A stretch of DNA of 5,769 bases from Neisseriaceae bacterium (GTDB taxonomy: Bacteria; Pseudomonadota; Gammaproteobacteria; Burkholderiales; Neisseriaceae), in assembly GCA_017446355.1 (NCBI GenBank), contig JAFSQZ010000198.1, positions 1-5,769 on the forward strand. The letters are read 5' to 3'. Positions 1 to 3,832 of this stretch are shown in pieces (the stretch's first letter is position 1; every line of letters starts with the position of its first letter). The notes beneath the pieces were generated by a model. The model saw only the letters and a list, made by a program, of their open reading frames with translations, was not told where the DNA came from and did no database searches. The position numbers were made by a program, and so were the translations under genes.

Positions 1-6
1 AATATC

Positions 7-23
7 TTTCAGGCAGCCTGAAA
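7..23 (-). repeat. DNA uptake sequence, palindromic form
   Basis: TTTCAGGCAGCCTGAAA; the minus strand reads AGGCTGCCTGAA, the Simonsiella-type DUS. The 17-mer is palindromic except at its central base. Confidence 0.85.
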
Positions 24-38
24 ACTTTCAAAATTTCT

Positions 39-190
39 GTCATTGCGAGCCTAAACGAAGTTTAGGCGTGGCAATCTCCTTATCGTTTAGCTCAATTAAA
101 CTTTTCAGGCTGCCTGAAAACCTTTTTCCTTGCCGTTCTCCGTAGCAGGGAGATTGCCACGCCACGCCTTACGGCTTCGCTCGCAATGAC
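39..190. repeat. MITE-like palindromic repeat element, copy 1
   Basis: The outer arms GTCATTGCGAGC (39-50) and GCTCGCAATGAC (179-190) are perfect 12-bp inverted repeats. The inner arms (65-79 and 149-163, GGCGTGGCAATCTCC and its complement) are perfect over 15 bp. Between outer and inner arms the left side carries a small palindrome TAAACGAAGTTTA (52-64). A DUS (103-119) sits in the centre. A second, diverged copy lies at 1743-1877. The GTCATTGCGAG...GGCAATCTC pattern is, from memory, widespread as an intergenic repeat in unrelated bacteria. No transposase is present, so any mobility would depend on enzymes elsewhere; that is inference. Confidence 0.75.
103..119 (+). repeat. DNA uptake sequence inside MITE-like element 1
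   Basis: TTTCAGGCTGCCTGAAA, the palindromic 17-bp form. It lies in the centre of the element at 39-190; the sister copy at 1743-1877 lacks a DUS in its centre, so this one was gained or lost independently. Confidence 0.85.
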
Positions 191-245
191 GGCAGGGTTG
201 CGGTGTTTTTGGTGGGTTAGGAAAACCACCTTAACGGTGTTGTTT

Positions 246-262
246 TTTCAGGCTGCCTGAAA
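246..262 (+). repeat. DNA uptake sequence, palindromic form
   Basis: TTTCAGGCTGCCTGAAA, about 50 bases past the stop codon of the minus-strand ATP-grasp gene. On that gene's transcript the hairpin is followed by A residues rather than U residues, so it is not a typical intrinsic terminator. Confidence 0.85.
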
Positions 263-276
263 CTATTATTAACAGC

Positions 277-297
277 GTGAGCAACAAAGTTACCCAC
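277..297 (-). other. 3' UTR hairpin of the ATP-grasp gene transcript
   Basis: GTGAGCAAC (277-285), an AAA spacer and GTTACCCAC (289-297) form an imperfect inverted repeat 16 bases past the stop codon. In RNA from the minus strand both imperfections become G-U wobbles, giving a continuous 9-bp stem with a UUU loop; in plus-strand RNA they are A-C mismatches. It may protect or end the ATP-grasp transcript, but there is no U-run after it. Confidence 0.4.
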
Positions 298-313
298 CCT
301 ACAACTTACTACC

Positions 314-1297
314 CTACAATCCACTTAAAAATTCAACCACTCTATCCGCTGCCGCCTGACTTGCTGACTGTTCCACAGTAGCGTTGTAGTTAGTATTGGT
401 GTTAATGTCGTAAATCACTGTTTCATCTGACGGCGTTTCAATAAACTCCACACCAGCGACTTCAATGTGGTGTTCTGCCAAAAATGCTTCTAATTTCTGA
501 ATGATTGGTGTATCAGCAGTTATTTCTGTTCGCAAAGAAAAAGCATTGTTTTGCGTGCCATTAATATCGCAAGTGCCACCTGCCAATTCAGGCAGGCTTT
601 CAATCCGACAAGCATCAGCAGGACAAAGTTGAAAACTGCCAGCAGAAGTATCCACACGCACAGCATAATGAAACTTACCACCAATAAATTCGGCTCGTGT
701 GATAAACGGCTCTTTGGACGGAATGTAATCTTGAATCAATGTGATACCATCAATGGGTTCTTCAAAATCAACACCATTAACATAACGTTCAAAATCAGCA
801 AAATCATCAAAACGCTTAACACCCAATCCTTTGCCACCTTGATTGTGTTTAACGATAAACGGTGTCGTATATTTTTTTGCGCTTGCTAACAAAGATTTTT
901 TACCAAACACAGCAGTGGTATAAGGTGTTTTGAAACCATACGCTTTAAGTGCTAAATACTGACGCACTTTACTGACTTCAAACTCTAAAACGTTCTCACC
1001 ATTGACCACGCGCCGACCGTGTTGCGCCAACCAAGCCAACACCGCGCGTGCATATTCTTTGGCATAAGTATGACCACGAGTATGCGAAGAAGCCGATAGT
1101 CTTGACCAGAATACACCTTGTGGTGGTTCGTATGCCAAATCAATCGTGTAACCTGATTCATCGGAAAAAACCCATTCTTGAAAATCAATATTTGCTTTTT
1201 TGAATGCTGTCGCAAATGGTGGTATCCATTCTGGATTTTCGTGCAGAATAAATACTTTTGCCTGCGTGTTATTTTGCGTGTTATTTAATGTCGCCAT
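314..1297 (-). CDS. RimK-like ATP-grasp ligase (putative alpha-L-glutamate ligase family)
   Basis: This is a 327-residue cytoplasmic ATP-grasp enzyme. The fold joins a carboxylate to an amine through an acyl-phosphate made with ATP; the real substrate cannot be read from the sequence. Visible landmarks are a family-typical stretch FWSRLSASSHTRGH at 63-76, VSKVRQYLAL at 108-117, the glycine-rich ATP loop FIVKHNQGGKGLGV at 147-160 (K150 probably contacts ATP), the hinge LIQDYI at 187-192, conserved R201 and R214, and a C-terminal Mg site with E284 in GVEFIE and the DINTN motif at 297-301. The sequence has only one methionine, which fixes the ATG start. An AAGGG Shine-Dalgarno lies 8 bases upstream. 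Residues 5-12 are NNTQNNTQ, from a perfect 12-bp tandem repeat. The gene stands alone between repeat-rich regions. The ATP-grasp assignment is secure; the glutamate-ligase label is only a family name. Confidence 0.9.
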   Translation of the reverse strand: MATLNNTQNNTQAKVFILHENPEWIPPFATAFKKANIDFQEWVFSDESGYTIDLAYEPPQGVFWSRLSASSHTRGHTYAKEYARAVLAWLAQHGRRVVNGENVLEFEVSKVRQYLALKAYGFKTPYTTAVFGKKSLLASAKKYTTPFIVKHNQGGKGLGVKRFDDFADFERYVNGVDFEEPIDGITLIQDYIPSKEPFITRAEFIGGKFHYAVRVDTSAGSFQLCPADACRIESLPELAGGTCDINGTQNNAFSLRTEITADTPIIQKLEAFLAEHHIEVAGVEFIETPSDETVIYDINTNTNYNATVEQSASQAAADRVVEFLSGL

Positions 1298-1303
1298 TTT
1301 GAC

Positions 1304-1310
1304 TACCCTT
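1304..1310 (-). promoter_or_regulatory. Ribosome binding site of the ATP-grasp gene
   Basis: On the minus strand AAGGGTA lies just before the ATG at 1297, with 8 bases between AAGGG and the start. A DUS palindrome begins only about 8 bases further upstream (1318-1334), so a leader hairpin could lie close to the ribosome site. Confidence 0.65.
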
Positions 1311-1317
1311 TATGTTT

Positions 1318-1334
1318 TTTCAGGCTGCCTGAAA
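1318..1334 (+). repeat. DNA uptake sequence in the leader of the ATP-grasp gene
   Basis: TTTCAGGCTGCCTGAAA, the palindromic 17-bp form, about 20 bases upstream of the ATG of the minus-strand ATP-grasp gene and inside its probable 5' UTR. Confidence 0.85.
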
Positions 1335-1359
1335 AGTTAATCAATAGAAGATGAGCGAA

Positions 1360-1388
1360 ATTATTAGATGAAATAAAAAAAATGAAAA
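1360..1388 (-). promoter_or_regulatory. Possible sigma-70 promoter of the ATP-grasp gene
   Basis: On the minus strand TTTTCA (1383-1388) and AATAAT (1360-1365) are separated by 17 bases, matching the -35 and -10 consensus at 4 of 6 and 5 of 6 positions. This would give a leader of roughly 55 bases containing one DUS. The region is very AT-rich, so chance matches are likely. Confidence 0.4.
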
Positions 1389-1395
1389 ATACTTA

Positions 1396-1418
1396 TTGGT
1401 TACATACTTAATAACCAA
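1396..1418. repeat. AT-rich inverted repeat TTGGTTA-N9-TAACCAA
   Basis: A perfect 7-bp inverted repeat with half-site centres 16 bp apart, just upstream of the possible ATP-grasp promoter. The layout resembles an operator, but no regulator can be named. Confidence 0.35.
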
Positions 1419-1436
1419 AATGTCTTAAATAAGTGC

Positions 1437-1458
1437 CAATTGATTGCTTAATCAATTG
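1437..1458. repeat. Perfect 9-bp inverted repeat CAATTGATT-GCTT-AATCAATTG
   Basis: An exact palindrome with a 4-base centre, 18 bp beyond the previous inverted repeat. It could be a regulator site for the ATP-grasp gene or an RNA hairpin; nothing here decides between them. Confidence 0.4.
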
Positions 1459-1507
1459 TGAACAATTTTTGCAAAACGCATTATTGTGAATGAAATAAAG
1501 GAGAAGA

Positions 1508-1588
1508 ATGCCGACTGATTGCTTTATAAAGATTATTCCCTTCGTTTTACTCAAAGTCAGCATAACAAATGGTAAACAAGAGTTTTAA
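1508..1588 (+). CDS. Doubtful 26-residue small ORF
   Basis: ATG at 1508 is preceded by a strong AAAGGAG Shine-Dalgarno (1497-1503), although the gap to the ATG is short (4 bases after GGAG). It encodes 26 residues, beginning MPTDCFIKIIPFVLLK, with a hydrophobic middle, and ends at TAA 1586-1588. No family is recognised. The ribosome site is better than those of several real genes here, but an ORF of this length arises easily by chance in AT-rich DNA. Confidence 0.2.
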   Translation: MPTDCFIKIIPFVLLKVSITNGKQEF

Positions 1589-1593
1589 AAAGA

Positions 1594-1610
1594 TTTCAGG
1601 CTGCCTGAAA
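1594..1610 (+). repeat. DNA uptake sequence abutting the 52-bp tandem repeat
   Basis: TTTCAGGCTGCCTGAAA, palindromic form. Its last three bases are also the first bases of the 52-bp repeat unit that follows. Confidence 0.85.
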
Positions 1611-1730
1611 ACGAAGTTTTGATAAAATCAAAACGAGTTTCTGCGAACGAAGTAAAGCTAAAACGAAGTTTTGATGAAATCAAAACGAGTTTCTGCGAAC
1701 GAAGTGAAGCTAAAACGAGTTTCTGCGAAC
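1608..1730. repeat. 52-bp tandem direct repeat, 2 full copies plus a 19-bp partial copy
   Basis: Unit 1 (1608-1659) and unit 2 (1660-1711) differ at only two positions, both A/G changes (GATAAAATC versus GATGAAATC, and AGTAAAGCT versus AGTGAAGCT). The partial copy (1712-1730) carries AAAACGAGTTTCTGCGAAC and lacks the first part of the unit. Each full unit starts with the palindrome AAAACGAAGTTTT and contains TTTTGATRAAATCAAAA, so it can fold. No unique spacers separate the units, so this is not a CRISPR array. Confidence 0.85.
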
Positions 1731-1742
1731 CAAAAAATACTC

Positions 1743-1877
1743 GTCATTGCGAGCCGTGCTATGCGCGGCGTGGCAATCTCCTGATTTAATCTGCATCATT
1801 ACGATTTATCCATTCAAAGTCCGTTCTTCGTAATTGGGAGATTACCACGCATTAACTTCGTTAATGCTCGTCATGAC
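1743..1877. repeat. MITE-like palindromic repeat element, copy 2
   Basis: The outer arms are GTCATTGCGAGC (1743-1754) and GCTCGTCATGAC (1866-1877, two mismatches to a perfect complement). The inner arms GGCGTGGCAATCTCC (1767-1781) and GGAGATTACCACGC (1837-1850) are complementary with one mismatch. The centre shares CCGTTCT and CGTA followed by GGGAGATT with copy 1 (39-190), so the two copies are homologous and in the same orientation. The right arm holds the palindrome ATTAACTTCGTTAAT (1851-1865). Unlike copy 1 there is no DUS in the centre. Confidence 0.75.
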
Positions 1878-1910
1878 AGTTTTTTTATTTTCAGGCAGGG
1901 CTTATTAAAC

Positions 1911-1927
1911 TTTCAGGCTGCCTGAAA
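1911..1927 (+). repeat. DNA uptake sequence, palindromic form
   Basis: TTTCAGGCTGCCTGAAA; the left half of an inverted DUS pair just past the Spy-like gene. A degenerate relative TTTTCAGGCAGGG lies at 1888-1900. Confidence 0.85.
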
Positions 1928-1951
1928 GTTTTTACTTTTTCAGGCAGCCTG
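1914..1951 (-). terminator. Inverted DUS pair, probable transcription terminator of the Spy-like gene
   Basis: Two DUS in opposite orientation form a perfect 14-bp stem (1914-1927 with 1938-1951) around a 10-base loop, starting 17 bases past the stop codon of the minus-strand gene. Inverted DUS pairs after genes are known in Neisseria as terminators or attenuators. The U-run after the stem is weak (AAAGTTTAATAAG), so efficiency is uncertain. Confidence 0.55.
1938..1950 (-). repeat. DNA uptake sequence, asymmetric form
   Basis: TTTCAGGCAGCCT followed by GTTG; the minus strand reads AGGCTGCCTGAAA. Because it is not palindromic it separates the Simonsiella-type from the Kingella-type dialect: only the former fits. 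Confidence 0.85.
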
Positions 1952-1967
1952 TTGATGGATATATGGG

Positions 1968-2537
1968 TTATTTATCTTTGTTTTTACGCTCTTTTTGCAT
2001 TTTTGCACGTTTTTCTTGACGTTCTTTTTGCATTTTAGCGAATTTTTCTTGGCGTTTTTGTTTATTTTCCAAGAATTGTTTTTGTTGTGCTGGGGTTAAA
2101 ACTTGGAACATCGCGTGGCGATCTTTCATATGTTGCAATTCAGCTTCAACACGGTCTTGATTGAGTTTATTTTGCTCTTGATGACGTTTTTCAATCAATT
2201 GACGCGCAGCGTGTTCATCAAAGTTTTTACTGGTTACTAATTTTTCTTGTTCGGCACGATATTGTTCGTTGCGTTTTTTCCAATCTGCCATTTCTTGTTT
2301 TCTGTTTTCTTGTTTTTTCTTGAAAGCAGCACGAGAATCGGCTTGAATTTGTTGAATTTTGGCTTTTTGTTCGTCCGTTAAGTTCAACCCTTTAAATTCA
2401 GGATTAACACGTTTGTCCATTTTGGCTTTGCTCAATGCAAAAGGTGGTTGATGTTCATCTTTATTGGGTTTAGCCAAAACAGCACTGGTGCTTAAAACGG
2501 CAATAGTGGTTAAAGCCAAAACTGATAATTTTTTCAT
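1968..2537 (-). CDS. Spy/CpxP-like periplasmic protein (LTXXQ motif)
   Basis: I place the start at ATG 2535-2537, giving 189 residues. The upstream in-frame ATG at 2591 would add 18 polar residues ahead of a perfect signal peptide, whereas 2537 has GAGGA seven bases upstream. Residues 1-22 (MKKLSVLALTTIAVLSTSAVLA) form a Sec signal peptide ending in a signal peptidase I site. The mature part is very rich in Lys, Gln and Glu and probably all helical. LTDEQ at 53-57 and LTPAQ at 147-151 are the paired LTXXQ motifs of the Spy/CpxP family, which bind unfolded periplasmic proteins or sense envelope stress. The C-terminus has a tandem 11-residue repeat, RQEKFAKMQKE and RQEKRAKMQKE (162-183), followed by a basic tail. 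The length is slightly above the roughly 160 residues of E. coli Spy. A chaperone role is family inference. Confidence 0.85.
   Translation of the reverse strand: MKKLSVLALTTIAVLSTSAVLAKPNKDEHQPPFALSKAKMDKRVNPEFKGLNLTDEQKAKIQQIQADSRAAFKKKQENRKQEMADWKKRNEQYRAEQEKLVTSKNFDEHAARQLIEKRHQEQNKLNQDRVEAELQHMKDRHAMFQVLTPAQQKQFLENKQKRQEKFAKMQKERQEKRAKMQKERKNKDK
1987..2052 (-). repeat. 33-bp tandem repeat inside the Spy-like gene
   Basis: Two in-frame 33-bp units (1987-2019 and 2020-2052) encode the 11-residue repeat RQEK(F/R)AKMQKE. They have diverged by a few bases, so this is an older duplication, but the number of units could vary between strains. Confidence 0.7.
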
Positions 2538-2543
2538 ATTGAA

Positions 2544-2549
2544 GTCCTC
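2544..2549 (-). promoter_or_regulatory. Ribosome binding site that fixes the Spy-like start
   Basis: The minus strand reads GAGGAC with seven bases between GAGGA and the ATG at 2537. No comparable site precedes the upstream ATG at 2591. Confidence 0.75.
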
Positions 2550-2605
2550 GTAATGATTGGTCTGTGAAACTGCATCAAGCAGTGGGCGCATAGTAAGGAA
2601 TTCCT

Positions 2606-2647
2606 GCGTTAAATTACTTAACCATTATGAAAAACCGCGTTAAATTA
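2606..2647 (-). promoter_or_regulatory. Direct repeat GCGTTAAATTA upstream of the Spy-like gene
   Basis: Two exact 11-bp copies (2606-2616 and 2637-2647) lie 31 bp apart, about three helical turns, so both face the same side of the DNA. The second overlaps the -10 of a possible promoter, and an AGGAATTCCT palindrome (2596-2605) adjoins the first. This may be a regulator site for a stress-inducible gene. It does not match the CpxR GTAAA-N5-GTAAA box. Confidence 0.35.
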
Positions 2648-2673
2648 TGTTTAGCTACAAACGAAGTTTTTAA
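2644..2673 (-). promoter_or_regulatory. Possible promoter of the Spy-like gene
   Basis: On the minus strand TTAAAA (2668-2673) and CATAAT (2644-2649) are 18 bases apart, giving a leader of about 100 bases. The match is moderate, and the gene could also be read through from the phosphatase gene upstream. Confidence 0.3.
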
Positions 2674-2677
2674 GCGT

Positions 2678-3346
2678 CTAATCTAATAAAGCTTCACCAA
2701 CTTTACTTTGTAAACGCAAACCTTGTTGTGGTGAAAAAGTTAAGTGGGTAACGCTGGCATTTGGGGGGCTTTTGTAAATCGTGGATTGTGCATCTATGGC
2801 TTTGAGCATCGCAACAATAGACATACCGTGTGAAACCACCAAAATATTGCTTTCAGGCAGCCCTTGCCCAATGATTTTGTACCAAGCTCGTTGTAGACGT
2901 TGATTGAACAATTGCTCGTTTTCCGCGCTGGCATCTAGCGATTGAATGGATTGCGCAAGCAAGTGTTGATTACCATAACGATAAGCTTTTAGCCAAGCGT
3001 GAACATCATCACCAAAACCGTTTTGTTTCGCTAATAAACGGTGTAAGTCGTTACCATCTTTGCCCTCAAATTGTCCGAAGTGAAATTCGCGCAATTCGTC
3101 TAGTTTATTAATGTTTAAATGATTTTGTTGAACCGCATCTAGAATAATGTTTGTGGTGTGTTCTGCACGAAAAGAAGTGCTGCAAAAAACCGCGTCAAAT
3201 TGAATATGGGCTGCCTGAAAAAGTTGTCCTGTTTGCGCCACTTTTTCTTTTCCTTTTTCAGTAAGCGGAGAATCGCTCCAGCCTTGAATACGTTTGGCAA
3301 TATTGAATTCGGTTTCGCCATGGCGAACAAGGTAAACATTCATCAT
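2678..3346 (-). CDS. Histidine phosphatase family protein (phosphoglycerate mutase-like)
   Basis: This is a 222-residue cytoplasmic enzyme of the histidine phosphatase superfamily. The catalytic motif LVRHGETEFN at 6-15 gives R8 and the phosphorylated H9. R60 in CSTSFRA, the acid residue E87 in LREFHFGQFEG and H173 in VVSHGMS complete the usual catalytic set. Length and layout suit the cofactor-independent phosphatase branch (GpmB/CobC-like) rather than glycolytic GpmA, but the substrate cannot be read from sequence. The start is one of two adjacent ATGs (3346 or 3343); the ribosome site is weak, with GGA about 11 bases upstream. Two DUS cores lie inside the gene (2852-2861 encoding part of LPES, and 3210-3219 encoding FQAA). 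The gene is 140 bp upstream of the Spy-like gene on the same strand and divergent from the lipoprotein. Confidence 0.9.
   Translation of the reverse strand: MMNVYLVRHGETEFNIAKRIQGWSDSPLTEKGKEKVAQTGQLFQAAHIQFDAVFCSTSFRAEHTTNIILDAVQQNHLNINKLDELREFHFGQFEGKDGNDLHRLLAKQNGFGDDVHAWLKAYRYGNQHLLAQSIQSLDASAENEQLFNQRLQRAWYKIIGQGLPESNILVVSHGMSIVAMLKAIDAQSTIYKSPPNASVTHLTFSPQQGLRLQSKVGEALLD
2851..2863 (-). repeat. DNA uptake sequence core inside the phosphatase gene
   Basis: The minus strand contains GCTGCCTGAAA. It is in the coding direction and specifies GLPES at 162-166 in the loop before the VVSHG motif. Confidence 0.8.
3210..3219 (+). repeat. DNA uptake sequence core inside the phosphatase gene
   Basis: GCTGCCTGAA on the plus strand, antisense to the gene, encoding FQAA at 43-46. 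Confidence 0.8.
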
Positions 3347-3400
3347 ATTATTGAATCCATTATTATTGAGAACCTGCGTTCATCATATTGAGATGGAACG

Positions 3401-3417
3401 TTTCAGGCTGCCTGAAA
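3401..3417 (+). repeat. DNA uptake sequence, palindromic form
   Basis: TTTCAGGCTGCCTGAAA in the divergent region between the phosphatase and lipoprotein genes, 60 bp from a second identical copy (3461-3477). Confidence 0.85.
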
Positions 3418-3459
3418 ATGATGTGATGTGATAAAGAAACGATTGTAACGCAAAACACG

Positions 3460-3488
3460 CTTTCAGGCTGCCTGAAATGCGTTAAAAT
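3460..3488 (+). promoter_or_regulatory. Possible lipoprotein promoter overlapping a DUS
   Basis: TAAAAT (3483-3488) is a 5 of 6 match to the -10 consensus. Seventeen bases upstream is CTTTCA (3460-3465), a weak -35 that is partly the left end of a DUS. If used, transcription would start near 3495, past the upstream ATG at 3487, which supports the start at 3514. AACGCA (3447-3452) and TGCGTT (3478-3483) also pair around the DUS. Confidence 0.35.
3461..3477 (+). repeat. DNA uptake sequence in the lipoprotein promoter region
   Basis: TTTCAGGCTGCCTGAAA, palindromic form, lying between the proposed -35 and -10 of the lipoprotein gene. Confidence 0.85.
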
Positions 3489-3500
3489 GCGCTTTTCTAT

Positions 3501-3504
3501 GGAG
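3501..3504 (+). promoter_or_regulatory. Ribosome binding site that decides the lipoprotein start
   Basis: GGAG followed by nine bases and then ATG at 3514. The other in-frame ATGs (3487, 3499, 3505, 3520) are less well placed relative to this site. Confidence 0.55.
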
Positions 3505-3513
3505 ATGATCATC

Positions 3514-3747
3514 ATGACAATGAGATTTCTCGTTTTTTTGGGGGTATTATTGGCGTTAAACGCGTGTACATACCACGAAACGCCTTATGGTCGCCACGCT
3601 GAATTGCATTTGCCAACACAAACAGAAACCACCGTTCATAAAACCGTTACCATTAACGCACCAGAAGGAACAACGGTTATTTTGCAAGAAACCCCGCCAC
3701 CTACGGTGATTTATCAGCCTGCTCCTGTACACAGACGCAGATGGTAA
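3514..3747 (+). CDS. Small putative lipoprotein
   Basis: The chosen start gives 77 residues. An in-frame ATG at 3487 would add nine residues but overlaps a likely -10 element, and only ATG 3514 has a well-spaced GGAG. The N-terminus is a short lipoprotein signal peptide: a positive residue (R4), a hydrophobic stretch FLVFLGVLLALNA and a lipobox LNAC with the lipidated cysteine at 18. The residue after Cys is Thr rather than Asp, which by the E. coli rule would favour outer-membrane sorting. The mature 60 residues are rich in Thr and Pro, with an ETPPPTVIYQPAPV stretch and a basic RRRW end, and look largely unstructured. I recognise no family. It is divergent from the phosphatase and 85 bp before rlmL. 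Confidence 0.75.
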   Translation: MTMRFLVFLGVLLALNACTYHETPYGRHAELHLPTQTETTVHKTVTINAPEGTTVILQETPPPTVIYQPAPVHRRRW

Positions 3748-3773
3748 GTTTTTTGTATGGCTTAAACCTATTG

Positions 3774-3783
3774 GCTGCCTGAA
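3774..3783 (+). repeat. DNA uptake sequence core, asymmetric
   Basis: GCTGCCTGAA preceded by TTG, in the gap between the lipoprotein and rlmL; the left arm of the palindrome is missing. Confidence 0.8.
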
Positions 3784-3832
3784 ATATTTTTCATCAATCC
3801 TATTGAATATTTTTTAAAGTTGTTTGAACACA

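Larger units (their letters stand above)
1..313. other. Gene-free region rich in repeats, downstream of the ATP-grasp gene
   Basis: No convincing coding region is visible here on either strand. The stretch holds three DUS copies (7-23, 103-119, 246-262), one palindromic MITE-like element (39-190) with a DUS in its centre, and a small hairpin (277-297) just past the stop codon of the minus-strand ATP-grasp gene. A 9-bp direct repeat ACCCTACAA (296-304 and 311-319) overlaps that stop codon. No T-tract follows any of the hairpins, so a classical Rho-independent terminator cannot be claimed. Confidence 0.7.
1298..1967. other. 670-base gene-free region with stacked repeats
   Basis: Starting at 1298 there are a Shine-Dalgarno and DUS in the leader of the ATP-grasp gene, a possible promoter (1360-1388), two AT-rich inverted repeats (1396-1418 and 1437-1458), a doubtful small ORF (1508-1588), a DUS (1594-1610), a 52-bp tandem repeat (1608-1730), MITE-like element 2 (1743-1877), a degenerate DUS (about 1888-1900) and an inverted DUS pair (1914-1951). 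No other gene can be supported. Confidence 0.7.

Noticed and set aside
211..230. GGTGG...CCACC hairpin as terminator of the ATP-grasp gene
   Set aside because: Only 5 bp of stem, a 10-base loop and no T-run on the relevant strand.
551..889. Plus-strand 112-residue ORF
   Set aside because: Antisense to the conserved ATP-grasp core; no recognisable motif and no ribosome site considered convincing.
985..1215. Minus-strand 76-residue ORF
   Set aside because: Out-of-frame shadow of the ATP-grasp gene.
1608..1730. CRISPR array
   Set aside because: The 52-bp units abut directly with no unique spacers, and no cas gene is present.
1..1967. Correia (NEMIS) elements or dRS3 repeats of Neisseria
   Set aside because: The TATAGYGGATTAAC-type ends and the ATTCCC-N8-GGGAAT pattern were looked for and not found.
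2538..2591. Extended 207-residue start of the Spy-like protein at ATG 2591
   Set aside because: It would place 18 polar residues before a complete signal peptide, and only the inner ATG has a GAGGA site.
3139..3391. Two ORFs overlapping the phosphatase 5' half (minus 3139-3339, plus 3158-3391)
   Set aside because: Both are shadows of the phosphatase, whose catalytic motifs are clear.
3771..3816. Promoter for rlmL in the gap after the lipoprotein
   Set aside because: TTGGCT could be a -35, but no acceptable -10 lies at a suitable distance.
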